From assembly GCA_017634675.1 (NCBI GenBank), contig JAGBMX010000102.1, positions 1 through 57,676 on the forward strand: a DNA stretch of 57,676 nucleotides, in the 5' to 3' direction. Source of the DNA: Selenomonadaceae bacterium (lineage in GTDB: Bacteria > Bacillota > Negativicutes > Selenomonadales > Selenomonadaceae). Positions 19,313 through 28,631 of this stretch are shown here, one piece after another (the first letter of the stretch is position 1; every line of letters begins with the position of its first letter). A program made the position numbers and the translations under genes. The notes beneath the pieces are model-generated. The model did not search any database. It was not told where the DNA came from and worked only from the letters and a program-made list of their open reading frames with translations.

Positions 19313-19316
19313 ATTT

Positions 19317-20159
19317 TTATCTCAAATCAGGATTTTTAATATGATCCATGTCGTCGAAAGTTTTGTTCTCGCCGCCCATAGCCCAGATAAAGGTGTAGTT
19401 GGATGTGCCGCAACCCGAGTGAATGCTCCAAGAGGGGCTGATTATCGCCTGTTCGTTTTGCATAACGACGTGACGGGTTTCGGTGGGTTCGCCCATTAAG
19501 TGGAAGACAACTTCGTTTTCGGGAATTTCGAAATAGAAGTAAATCTCCATGCGACGCTCGTGAGTGTGAGAAGGCATCGTGTTCCAAACGCTGCCCGGTT
19601 CTAACGCCGTCATGCCCATGGAAAGCTGGCAGGTTTCCAATACGTCCGGGTGAATGAATTGGTTGATGGTGCGTTTGTTGCTTGTCGCCGCGTCTCCGCA
19701 GGGAACTTTGTTGGCGTCTTTAATGGTGAGAAGTTTTGTCTCGAAAGCGCGGTGCGCCGGCGCGGACACCATATAGAATTTTGCGGGCTTGCCGCTGTCC
19801 TTGCTCTTAAACTTAACTTCTTTCGTACCCATTGTGATATATAAGCAATCCTTATAGCCAAGCTCGTAAGTCTTGCCGTCGGCAGTTATGGAGCCGTCGC
19901 CGCCTAAGTTGAAAATGCCGATTTCGCGACGCTCCAAGATGAACTTTGTGCCGAAATTATGCCAAACATCAATTCCTTTTTCCAAGGGAACCTCGCTGTT
20001 TACGGGCATACAACCGAACGTCACCATGCGGTCAACATGGGAATAAACCGCCGTAACCTCGTCCGCCTTAAAGAGATTTTCTATCAAAAACTCCTTGCGT
20101 ACTTCCTCCGTCGTATATCTCTTAAAATCCTTCTGATTAGCCGAATATCTTATGTCCAT
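19317..20159 (-). CDS. kduI: 5-dehydro-4-deoxy-D-glucuronate isomerase
   Basis: A 280-residue cupin-fold isomerase, the first intracellular step for unsaturated uronates from pectin or glycosaminoglycan breakdown. The N-terminus MDIRYSANQKDFKRYTTEEVR is typical. The zinc ligands fall in MPSHTHERRMEIYFYF (residues about 194-209), with a later His in SWSIHSGCGT. Length is the family norm. It ends 2-3 bp from repeat copy E. Confidence 0.95.
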   Translation of the reverse strand: MDIRYSANQKDFKRYTTEEVRKEFLIENLFKADEVTAVYSHVDRMVTFGCMPVNSEVPLEKGIDVWHNFGTKFILERREIGIFNLGGDGSITADGKTYELGYKDCLYITMGTKEVKFKSKDSGKPAKFYMVSAPAHRAFETKLLTIKDANKVPCGDAATSNKRTINQFIHPDVLETCQLSMGMTALEPGSVWNTMPSHTHERRMEIYFYFEIPENEVVFHLMGEPTETRHVVMQNEQAIISPSWSIHSGCGTSNYTFIWAMGGENKTFDDMDHIKNPDLR

Positions 20160-20178
20160 CCTTCAAAAAACCTCCATT

Positions 20179-21123
20179 TTACTGCGCCATAAATTTTTCA
20201 AGTTTATCCCTTGTGGGAAGCCCCTCGTTATCGCCCGCGACCATGATGGCAAGCGCGCCGATAGCCGCGCCGCGTCTCGCCGCTTCCTTTAAAGATTTTC
20301 CTTCAAGCAGAGCAGAAACCGTACCGACCGCAAAACCGTCGCCTGCGCCTACCGTATCTACGACTTTCTCTACTTTAAAGGAAGGCACGTTAAACTCCTC
20401 ACCGTCTTTTGTCTTGCCATAAGCGCCGTCCGCGCCGCCCAACTTTATGACAACGGATTTTGCGCCTTTGCCGATATAGAAGTCGGCAATTTCTTTGGGA
20501 TTTCTCGTGCCGATTAAAGTTTCGCCTTCGCCTAAGCCGGGAAGAACCAAGTCCGCATTATCCGCCAACTTGTTTAATGTAGTGACCATTTTTTCCTTGT
20601 TAGGCCAAAGCATGGGACGCAAATTCGGGTCAAAGGAAACCGTCGCGCCGTGCGCTCTTGCGTCCTTCATCAAACGCTCCGCCGCCGCGCAGCAAGAATC
20701 CGACAACGCTGCGGGAATACCCGTTACATGAACGTGTTTTATGCCGTCCCATTTAATCTTATCCAAATCCTTCGGGTCAAAATGCGAAAAAGCGGTGTGA
20801 CGGCGATAATTCGCAACAAAAGGATCGTGACCGTCCGTCACCTTCTCTTTAAACTGCATACCCGTCAAATTATCGGGATCCGTCACCACATAAGTCGTAT
20901 CTATACCGCTTGCGTTCAAAAAGTCTATTATATGCTCCCCGATCGGGTCTTTGCCCACTCTGGACACATACGCCATCTTATGCCCCAAGCGGGAAAGCCC
21001 TATGGAAAAATTAACCTCCGCCCCGCAGACGTACTTCGTAAAATGGTTGGCGTCCTTCAAAGCCACAGCCTCGTCCGCCACAAACAACCCCATGGGTTCG
21101 CCAATCGTTAAAACTTCCGCCAT
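20179..21123 (-). CDS. kdgK: 2-dehydro-3-deoxygluconokinase (PfkB family)
   Basis: A 314-residue sugar kinase phosphorylating KDG to KDPG, the eda substrate. The N-terminal EVLTIGEPMGLFVAD and the C-terminal PfkB signature DTVGAGDGFAVG with its catalytic Asp are clear. The KDG assignment rests on its kduI-kduD-eda neighbours, since fructokinases share the fold. It is 19 bp upstream of kduI, so they are co-transcribed. Repeat copy F lies in its leader. Confidence 0.9.
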   Translation of the reverse strand: MAEVLTIGEPMGLFVADEAVALKDANHFTKYVCGAEVNFSIGLSRLGHKMAYVSRVGKDPIGEHIIDFLNASGIDTTYVVTDPDNLTGMQFKEKVTDGHDPFVANYRRHTAFSHFDPKDLDKIKWDGIKHVHVTGIPAALSDSCCAAAERLMKDARAHGATVSFDPNLRPMLWPNKEKMVTTLNKLADNADLVLPGLGEGETLIGTRNPKEIADFYIGKGAKSVVIKLGGADGAYGKTKDGEEFNVPSFKVEKVVDTVGAGDGFAVGTVSALLEGKSLKEAARRGAAIGALAIMVAGDNEGLPTRDKLEKFMAQ

Positions 21124-21155
21124 GCTCTTTCCTCCCGTTTACTTTTAAGTCAAGT

Positions 21156-21243
21156 TCTTTACTTTCTTTTCTCTTTCTTTTTTGTAAAAAAGAAAGAGAA
21201 AAGAAAGTAACAAAGAAAAGAGAAAGAAAAAACTTTAATAATT
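21156..21243 (-). repeat. Paperclip-triplex repeat, copy F (upstream of kdgK)
   Basis: The arms are identical to copy D. The hairpin is 25 bp and perfect (21159-21183 with 21186-21210). Arm 1 is the complement of 21212-21232 with 21 parallel triplets, and the minus-strand left box is ATTATTAAAG. Orientation matches kdgK. Confidence 0.92.
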
Positions 21244-21284
21244 GTTACTGACTAGGATTATTAGTTTTTATTACCAAATCATTT

Positions 21285-22133
21285 TTATACTTCGTTGTAA
21301 ACTTTTTCTATAAACTCTCTTGTTTGCACCGCATTTTCGGGAACGGTATTTTCCAACGTCGCTTCGATTGAAGGTTTGGTTTCTTTCAGGAACTTCAAAA
21401 TCTTATCGTATTTCATATTTCCAGTACCTGCGGCGATAGACACCATTTTGCCGTCCTCAACCTTGAAGTCCTTTAAATGCACGACTTCGATTTCAGGCGC
21501 TAAAAGCTCCATAGCTTCGTCTATCACACATTCCCTGTCCTCATAATTCTCTATGGAAAGAAGATTTACGGGGTCAAATATGATTCTTAAATTCGGAGAC
21601 GCTATTTCATCCAAAACCCGCCTTGCAACTTTGGGGTTCCACACGATATGGTTCCACACAGGCTCTATCGCAAAGAGTACGCCTAATTTTTCGGCGGCTT
21701 CGACTACCGGCGCAACTCCCCTTAAAAAAGCTTGCAGAGCCGTTTCGGTGTGACAGGCTTTTTCGTATGTATACGCTTCGTTAGGCGCGCCGGTCTCCGT
21801 GCCGACTACCGAACAGCCTAAAATCACCGCCATGCGAAGATGAGCTTCATATAACTTTTGCAATTTTCTTACTTCGTTAATATCGGGATGCGCCAGGTTT
21901 TTATAGCAACCCAATACCGCTATATCCACGCCTTCGCCCTCAAAGCTCTTCTTAATCTCCCTTGAAAGCCCCGAGGTGAAGGTTTCGGGCGTCATTTTAA
22001 ACCCCTGCACCGTTTTCCCCAGCGCCAAATGGACACAAGAAAAGCCTTGCTCCCTTGCGTAACCCGCCCGTTCTTTAAGCGTTCCCGCTTTCATGTCGTG
22101 CAGCCTTATCCCAAGCCTAAGCAAAGCTCTCAT
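21285..22133 (-). CDS. Sugar phosphate isomerase/epimerase (xylose isomerase-like TIM barrel)
   Basis: A 282-residue AP-endonuclease-2-type TIM barrel. Probable metal ligands are spread over FAIEPVWNHIVW, IIFDPVNLL, VVHLKDF and SIEATLEN. The family covers isomerases and epimerases of keto-sugars. Its place before kdgK-kduI-kduD-eda suggests a sugar-acid substrate. The SD (AGGAG) abuts ATG 22133, so TTG 22124, nine bases beyond, may be the real start. Confidence 0.8.
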   Translation of the reverse strand: MRALLRLGIRLHDMKAGTLKERAGYAREQGFSCVHLALGKTVQGFKMTPETFTSGLSREIKKSFEGEGVDIAVLGCYKNLAHPDINEVRKLQKLYEAHLRMAVILGCSVVGTETGAPNEAYTYEKACHTETALQAFLRGVAPVVEAAEKLGVLFAIEPVWNHIVWNPKVARRVLDEIASPNLRIIFDPVNLLSIENYEDRECVIDEAMELLAPEIEVVHLKDFKVEDGKMVSIAAGTGNMKYDKILKFLKETKPSIEATLENTVPENAVQTREFIEKVYNEV

Positions 22134-22194
22134 CTCCTATTCTTTTAATCGTAAATCCCGCTCCCTTATATATTCTCCTTTTTTTTCAAATGCC

Positions 22195-22230
22195 CTTCAA
22201 AAATTTTTTTAATTGATAAATTTTTTGAAG
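22195..22230 (-). terminator. AT-rich hairpin after thpR
   Basis: CTTCAAAAATTT pairs with AAATTTTTTGAAG (one bulged T) across an 11-nt loop, between thpR and the TIM-barrel gene. It is a plausible weak terminator. Confidence 0.45.
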
Positions 22231-22268
22231 AATTTTTAAAAATAAAAAAACGAATGGCAATACATTAT

Positions 22269-22784
22269 TTAACGTTTAGCATTAACATTTCCTACAACTT
22301 CGTAAATCATGCCGTTTTTCCCGTGAGTAGATGACATAAGGTAAAGTGAATCAATTTCCTCCGTTCCTTTCGGCAATACTTCCGTCAATTTTTCAATTTT
22401 TCCGTCAAAAATCGCTTTTCGTACTAATGTGATATGGGGAGAAAAACGTTTTCGGTCATATTGTATATTGTTTATGGCCAAAATTCTTCTAACTCGCTTT
22501 ACAGTCGCTTCCATCTCTTCGTTTCTTCGAGTTCCCACCCAATATAAATCCCCAAAATTTCCTATACCGTCCAACTCAACGGTAAACGGAGAAAACGAAA
22601 CGGTTTCCAAAGTTTCTAAAACATAATACGGATCTTTATATTCCCCAATAAAGGCAATGGTCATATGTAAATTTTCCGTCGATACATAATGTCCTTTCAT
22701 CCCCAAAGATTGCCAATATTTTTGAATTCGCGACAATTCATTCAAAATTTTGTCGCTAAATTGTACAGCTATAAATAATCTCAT
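22269..22784 (-). CDS. thpR: RNA 2',3'-cyclic phosphodiesterase (2H family)
   Basis: A 171-residue LigT/ThpR protein. The two catalytic HxTx motifs are HMTIAFIG (about residue 45) and HITLVRK (about residue 125), with the family N-terminus MRLFIAVQFSDKI. It hydrolyses 2',3'-cyclic phosphates on RNA ends; a ligase activity is seen in vitro in relatives. It stands alone between a MITE-like element and the sugar operon. Confidence 0.9.
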   Translation of the reverse strand: MRLFIAVQFSDKILNELSRIQKYWQSLGMKGHYVSTENLHMTIAFIGEYKDPYYVLETLETVSFSPFTVELDGIGNFGDLYWVGTRRNEEMEATVKRVRRILAINNIQYDRKRFSPHITLVRKAIFDGKIEKLTEVLPKGTEEIDSLYLMSSTHGKNGMIYEVVGNVNAKR

Positions 22785-22806
22785 TTGTCCTCCTTAACAT
22801 ACTCAG

Positions 22807-23070
22807 TATAAATTGTTACTATTGACGGGTAGTAAAAAAAGAAAAATATTGCTCTTCATGGTCAACCCTTCCGCCCTTCGGGCACCTCCCCTTTCAGGGG
22901 AGGCTCTCTGATTTCTCATTTTGTGGATATATAATAGAAAAGTTACCTTCACGTTGCCTCCCCTGAAAGGGGAGGGGGACCGCGAAGCGGTGGAGAGGTC
23001 GACCATGAACGGCACTAATTCGCCTTTCGCACCACTATGTTGTATTACCCGTGAATAGTAACTATAAATT
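22807..23070. mobile_element. MITE-like inverted-repeat element with 8-bp target duplication
   Basis: The element 22815-23062 (248 bp) begins GTTACTATTGACGGGTA. It ends with the inverted form, differing at one base. It is flanked on both sides by the direct repeat TATAAATT (22807-22814 and 23063-23070). Inside, imperfect inverted GC-rich blocks are arranged symmetrically, such as CTTCGGGCACCTCCCCTTTC against GAAAGGGGAGG. No coding capacity is seen. It is probably mobilised in trans. It fills most of the thpR-groEL gap. Confidence 0.8.
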
Positions 23071-23117
23071 CATAGAGATAAACAAACAATCTGCGCATGA
23101 GCTTGACTATAAAACCT

Positions 23118-23160
23118 AAAAAAAATCCCGCCCAAAGCAATCGCTTTGAACGGAATTTTT
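23118..23160 (-). terminator. Terminator of groESL
   Basis: On the minus strand AATTCCGTTCAAAGC pairs imperfectly with GCTTTGGGCGGGATT, loop GATT, followed by a run of T. Confidence 0.8.
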
Positions 23161-23172
23161 TAGGAGTTCATT

Positions 23173-24834
<1,662 letters not shown>

Positions 24835-24925
24835 TTACTTTCTTTTTCTCTTTTCTTTATTTATAAAAAAGAAAAGAGAAAAAGAAAGTAACAAAGAAAA
24901 AGAGAAAAGAAAAAACTTTAATAAT
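24835..24925 (-). repeat. Paperclip-triplex repeat, copy G (between groES and groEL)
   Basis: On the minus strand the left box ATTATTAAAG, arm 1 (complement of 24893-24915), hinge GTTAC, arm 2 (complement of 24865-24891) and arm 3 follow in order. Arm 1 pattern is T6-C-T4-CTC-T5-C-T3. The hairpin has one mismatch near the loop. About 23 triplets are possible between arm 1 and the mirrored arms. Orientation matches groEL. Confidence 0.9.
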
Positions 24926-24949
24926 TGGTTTTGCGATGTTGTTAGTCTT

Positions 24950-25231
24950 TTACAATATCGCCAATATATCGCTTTCGCGAACAACTAAGTATTCTTTGTC
25001 GTCTACCTTGACTTCGGTGCCGGAGTATTTTGAGAAGAGCACTTCGTCGCCGGCTTTAACTTCCATTTTGGCACGCTCGCCGTTATCTAAAAGCTTGCCG
25101 GGGCCGGCAGCTATAACTTTACCTTTTTGAGGCTTTTCCTTTGCGGTGTCAGGCAACACAATCCCGCTAGCGGTCTTTACATCGCCCTCCGATACTTCAA
25201 TGACGACTCTTTCGCCTAAAGGCTTAATCAT
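24950..25231 (-). CDS. groES: Co-chaperonin GroES (10 kDa)
   Basis: A 93-residue co-chaperonin that caps Gro[15 protein letters not shown] at the start, [17 protein letters not shown] as the mobile-loop region, and [14 protein letters not shown] are family marks. It is preceded by a CIRCE operator and a sigma-A promoter, so HrcA control of groES and groEL is expected. AGGAGG-like sequence precedes the ATG. Confidence 0.97.
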   Translation of the reverse strand: MIKPLGERVVIEVSEGDVKTASGIVLPDTAKEKPQKGKVIAAGPGKLLDNGERAKMEVKAGDEVLFSKYSGTEVKVDDKEYLVVRESDILAIL

Positions 25232-25259
25232 ATCTAATTCCTCCTAAATTTCGAAAATG

Positions 25260-25286
25260 TTAGCACTCTCAATCGCTGAGTGCTAA
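25260..25286. promoter_or_regulatory. CIRCE operator (HrcA binding site)
   Basis: An exact consensus inverted repeat, TTAGCACTC - 9 nt - GAGTGCTAA, lies 29 bp before groES. HrcA binds it to repress heat-shock operons. hrcA itself is not in the window. Confidence 0.97.
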
Positions 25287-25297
25287 ATACAGTGTAT

Positions 25298-25325
25298 AGA
25301 ATACCACTTTTTTTAAAAAAGTCAA
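25298..25325 (-). promoter_or_regulatory. Sigma-A promoter of groES-groEL
   Basis: On the minus strand -35 TTGACT (25325-25320) and -10 TATTCT (25303-25298) are 16 bp apart, immediately upstream of CIRCE. This is the usual layout, with the operator at the transcription start. Confidence 0.75.
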
Positions 25326-25447
25326 TAGGTAAAAGTCAAAAAAACAAAGTTTTTGCAATTTATTTTCAAAGCTTACACAAAATTACCATGTGATTTTTTG
25401 CGATGGGAATGAGAAATCTCCCACAATAAGAGCGATTCGTACAAAGT

Positions 25448-25513
25448 GTCTGTGATTTAAACTCCCGCCGTTTTCGTGTTTAGCCCCACGCCTAAGAGGT
25501 AAGCTAAATCTTA
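25448..25513 (-). repeat. Palindromic IS200/IS605-end-like repeat, copy 2
   Basis: Read on the minus strand, CCTCTTAGGCGTGGGGCTAA and then GGCGGGAGTTTAAATC match the order of parts in copy 1 (12081-12153), without the closing CTCCCGCC. It abuts the stop of the small repeat-protein gene. Confidence 0.5.
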
Positions 25514-25846
25514 TTATACGGTATGCGCGACTATATCCGCCACGCTGTCGGAAATTCTGTTATCGCTTTTGGAGCTTTCCACGATGCGCCGCTGTTCGTC
25601 GGTTAAAAGCGCTTCGCCATCTTCAGCCATCGCCACCAGATCCGCTACGCTGTCCGAAATGCGATTATCGCTCTTTGAATGTTCCACTATAGCCAATTCT
25701 TCAGGGCTTAATCCCGTTTCCTCAGAAGCGGTCGCCGCTCTTTCCTTTTCTGCCTTTGCCTTTTTTTTCTTGTCTTCTTCGTCCTCTTCAAATTCTCCTG
25801 TGAAATACAAAATATTTTTACTTTTATATCTGAAAATCTCACGCAT
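25514..25846 (-). CDS. Unknown small protein with duplicated SKSDNRISDSVAD motif
   Basis: A 110-residue protein that I do not recognise. Residues 1-17 are MREIFRYKSKNILYFTG. Residues 18-44 are a charged Glu/Asp then Lys run. The rest consists of two 30-residue repeats (46-75 and 81-110), each an acidic helix-like lead followed by the identical SKSDNRISDSVAD. Synonymous codons differ between the repeats (AAT CGC versus AAC AGA), so the duplication is old and the peptide is conserved. The start is ATG 25846 after GGAGGAGGA. It has no signal peptide or membrane segment. Confidence 0.7.
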   Translation of the reverse strand: MREIFRYKSKNILYFTGEFEEDEEDKKKKAKAEKERAATASEETGLSPEELAIVEHSKSDNRISDSVADLVAMAEDGEALLTDEQRRIVESSKSDNRISDSVADIVAHTV

Positions 25847-26167
25847 AAAAATCCTCCTCCCCATATATCAATTTCTTTTTCCTTTTATCTGCTTATTTAA
25901 ATTCACCTTGTGTTTGCAATCTCCTTTAATATTTTATTGATTATTTTCTATTTTTTGCTTTTTATTTTTATGAAACAACCGCATTATTGTGTTTCCTTAA
26001 ATTGAATAGTATGTTATAATCTTCTTTGCTATAACAAAATTAAACGTCCCGCACCTTGAGGCGCAGGCGTCTGTCAGAGAAAAAATATATACCGCTTAAC
26101 TAGCTGTTTTACACTGCAAGAGGCGGCAGACTTCTTGTAAATAGAGTTAAGGAAATGGAGTAACGTC
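25847..26167. other. Gene-free stretch between the repeat protein and dxr
   Basis: This 321-bp divergent intergenic region is AT-rich near 25860-26000. A TATAAT box lies near 26016-26021 on the plus strand with a poor -35 (TTTCCT, 17 bp upstream). The last 75 bp form the structured dxr leader listed separately. No small gene was found. Confidence 0.5.
26069..26151 (+). promoter_or_regulatory. Structured leader of dxr, possible cis-acting RNA
   Basis: Three nested stems are visible before the dxr ribosome site: CTTAACT/AGTTAAG (26095 with 26151), TTTACA/TGTAAA (26108 with 26141) and CTGC/GCAG (26114 with 26129). An upstream GTCTGTC (26069-26075) could instead pair with GGCAGAC (26125-26131, one G-U), which would break the inner stem. 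No known riboswitch class was recognised. Confidence 0.4.
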
Positions 26168-27322
26168 ATGAAAAAAATTGCAGTTTTAGGCTCTACCGGG
26201 TCGATAGGCTCGCAAACGTTAGATGTCATCAGAAAAAATCCCGACAAGTTTGAAGTTGTTGCCATTGTTGCGAATAACAGCTATGAGAAATTTTATGAAG
26301 AAATTATGGAATTTCAACCCAAATACGCCGTTATAGCAAGCGAAGAAGCCTATAAAAGATTAAAAGGAGAAAATTTAGGCAAAACAAAACTTTTAACAGG
26401 CAGCGAATCCATCATAAACATTTCTTCGCTTCAAGAAATCGAAATAGTAGTCACCGCAATGGTAGGATTTAGCGGATTGCTTCCCACCGTCGAGGCCATA
26501 AAAGCAAAAAAAACAATCGCTCTTGCAAATAAAGAAACCCTTGTAGTAGCGGGCGAACTCATAATGAATTTGGCAGAGAGGTATAACGCGCCAATACTTC
26601 CCGTTGATAGCGAACATTCGGCATTTTTTCAGTGTCTTAACGGCGAAGACAAAAAATCGGTGGAAAAACTTTTGCTAACGGCTTCCGGCGGACCTTTTCG
26701 CGGCAAGAAAGCAAACGAACTAAAAAATGTGAGCATAAAAGACGTACTCTCTCATCCAACTTGGAATATGGGCGCAAAAATCACAGTCGATTCGGCTACG
26801 CTTGTAAACAAAGGCTTTGAAGCAATAGAGGCAAAATGGTTGTACGATATCAATTACGATCAAATTGAAGTAGTTGTGCACCCGGAAAGTGTTATTCATT
26901 CCATGGTGGAATTTAAAGACGGAACTGTAATAGCAGAACTTGGACAACCGGATATGAGATTGCCCATTCAATACGCTCTTTCTTACCCAAACCGAATTAA
27001 GTCGGATTTTCCTCGACTTGACTTTTTTAAACTTCATTCTTTAACATTTGAAAAGCCTGATACGGAAACTTTTAAAGGGCTGCCACTTGCAATCAAAGCC
27101 GGTAAAACCGGCGGCTCCGCTCCTTGTATATTTAATGCCGCAAATGAAGTAGCGGTAGATGCGTTCTTAAAGAATCAAATCCCCTTTACGAAAATTTATG
27201 AAATAATCGAATCAACTCTTGAAAGTATCCCTCCCACATTTAATATATCTCTGGAAACTCTAATAGAAACAGACAAAGAAGCAAGAGATTTTGCGAAAGA
27301 AAAGGTGGCGCAACATGGCTGA
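26168..27322 (+). CDS. dxr: 1-deoxy-D-xylulose 5-phosphate reductoisomerase
   Basis: A 384-residue enzyme forming MEP in isoprenoid synthesis from DXP and NADPH. The N-terminal NADPH motif is LGSTGSIGSQTLDVI, LANKETLVVAGE follows, and metal and substrate ligands sit in PVDSEHSAFFQ and FRGKKANELK. It is not flanked by uppS, cdsA or other usual MEP-pathway neighbours. Instead its last 8 bp overlap a DAK2-domain gene. GGAAATGGAG precedes the ATG. Confidence 0.96.
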   Translation: MKKIAVLGSTGSIGSQTLDVIRKNPDKFEVVAIVANNSYEKFYEEIMEFQPKYAVIASEEAYKRLKGENLGKTKLLTGSESIINISSLQEIEIVVTAMVGFSGLLPTVEAIKAKKTIALANKETLVVAGELIMNLAERYNAPILPVDSEHSAFFQCLNGEDKKSVEKLLLTASGGPFRGKKANELKNVSIKDVLSHPTWNMGAKITVDSATLVNKGFEAIEAKWLYDINYDQIEVVVHPESVIHSMVEFKDGTVIAELGQPDMRLPIQYALSYPNRIKSDFPRLDFFKLHSLTFEKPDTETFKGLPLAIKAGKTGGSAPCIFNAANEVAVDAFLKNQIPFTKIYEIIESTLESIPPTFNISLETLIETDKEARDFAKEKVAQHG

Positions 27323-28547
27323 AGAAGTTATAACAGGAATGGACTATAAGCTAATGATAGCGGGCGCATATAGCGAATTGTTATTGTCTTATGAAGAGAT
27401 AAATAAAATCGCTCAAACGAAAGAGGGGGGCACGCAGGTATTAAGAACGGTTGCCTCTGCCATCATACCTCTTGCGACTGCAAAAGATACAAGCATAGGC
27501 GGGCTTTCCCGCCGCGCGTCAACGGCAGCGCGTTTAGGAGCGAGAGGCAATTCCGGCGTAGTTGTGTCCGAACTTCTTCGCGGAATATCTAAGGGATTGC
27601 AAGGGAAATACGACGCTACTTCCTCCGAGTTTGGAAAGGCTTTTCAGTACGGAATTTTACACGCTCAGCGAGTTATCAAGGACGGATACGAAGCGCCGAT
27701 TATAACCGTAGCTAAAGCTGTGGCAAAGGGCGCATATCAGCTTGTACGAAAAAGAAGGCCTATTTCTGAGATTTTAACGGCAGCCATCGCCGCAGGACAA
27801 ACTGCAAACGACAATCTTCCAAGCAGGGATTCGGGCGCGCTTCTCATGGTTATCTTTTTAAAAGGCTGCCTAAAAGGACTTGACGGAAATTTTGTCTCGC
27901 CTTATTCAAGTTTAACTCTTCCCATGACCAACGGAGACAGCGTACCTCATCCGAACGAAGACCTTGTCAGGCCGTATTGCGTGCGTTTTCGCGCACGCAA
28001 TCAGAAAATAACCGTGGAAGAAATGGAGAGAGAATTAAAGGACTTCGGTACAAACGCCATAGTTGAGAGGCGAGAGAACGGTATTTTCGCCCATATTCAC
28101 ACGGAACACCCGGGAAATCTCTTGGAATGGGCTGTTGGATTAGGTCCGTTAAGAGAAATACACATAACAAACATGTCAGAACCTCACGCGCTTGGCGTAA
28201 ACAATCCGATAATGCCGGTGGCGCTCATCGCGGCTCCAAGAGACGGAACCGAAGAAGTTTTGCAAGAAGCCGGCGCAACGATTATAGTTAAAAGTCGCAA
28301 AAACCGTCTGCCCTCCGTTGAAGATTTGGTGCTGGCGGCGCACAGCGATTTTGCGGATTCTTATGTGCTTTTGAGTTCCCGCAAGGAAGACGTCATGGTG
28401 TTTCGTCAGGCTAAATATCTCTTGGAGGACAGAGTAGAACTGGTACTTGCCGACACAACCGAAAAAGCGAAAATCGCCGCCAAGGTTTTCAATACGGAAA
28501 AAAGCGCAAAAGAAAATGCCGCCAACATGCTGGCGGCCATATCCTAA
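27315..28547 (+). CDS. DAK2-domain protein, FakA/YloV-like
   Basis: A 410-residue protein. The N-terminal DhaL/DAK2 domain has TAARLGARGNSGVVVSELLRG near residue 75 and DSGALLMVIF near residue 175. A middle domain contains FGTNAIVERRENGIFAHIHT. FakA, which activates fatty acids with FakB carriers, is about 550 residues, so this is a shorter relative missing part of the C-terminus. Its role is inferred only. ATG 27315 (SD AAGGTGG) overlaps the dxr stop by 8 bp, so the two are translationally coupled. Confidence 0.72.
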   Translation: MAEEVITGMDYKLMIAGAYSELLLSYEEINKIAQTKEGGTQVLRTVASAIIPLATAKDTSIGGLSRRASTAARLGARGNSGVVVSELLRGISKGLQGKYDATSSEFGKAFQYGILHAQRVIKDGYEAPIITVAKAVAKGAYQLVRKRRPISEILTAAIAAGQTANDNLPSRDSGALLMVIFLKGCLKGLDGNFVSPYSSLTLPMTNGDSVPHPNEDLVRPYCVRFRARNQKITVEEMERELKDFGTNAIVERRENGIFAHIHTEHPGNLLEWAVGLGPLREIHITNMSEPHALGVNNPIMPVALIAAPRDGTEEVLQEAGATIIVKSRKNRLPSVEDLVLAAHSDFADSYVLLSSRKEDVMVFRQAKYLLEDRVELVLADTTEKAKIAAKVFNTEKSAKENAANMLAAIS

Positions 28548-28571
28548 GGGCTTTGTCCTCAAGCTCCAGTA

Positions 28572-28611
28572 AGGAGCGTTATCCCTTGCGATTGCAAGGG
28601 ATAACGCTCCT
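28572..28611. terminator. Hairpin between convergent DAK2 and mlaE genes
   Basis: A perfect 18-bp stem (AGGAGCGTTATCCCTTGC and its complement) with loop GATT lies between the two stop codons. No long T run follows on either strand. Confidence 0.75.
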
Positions 28612-28631
28612 ACAATTGCAATTATTTATTT

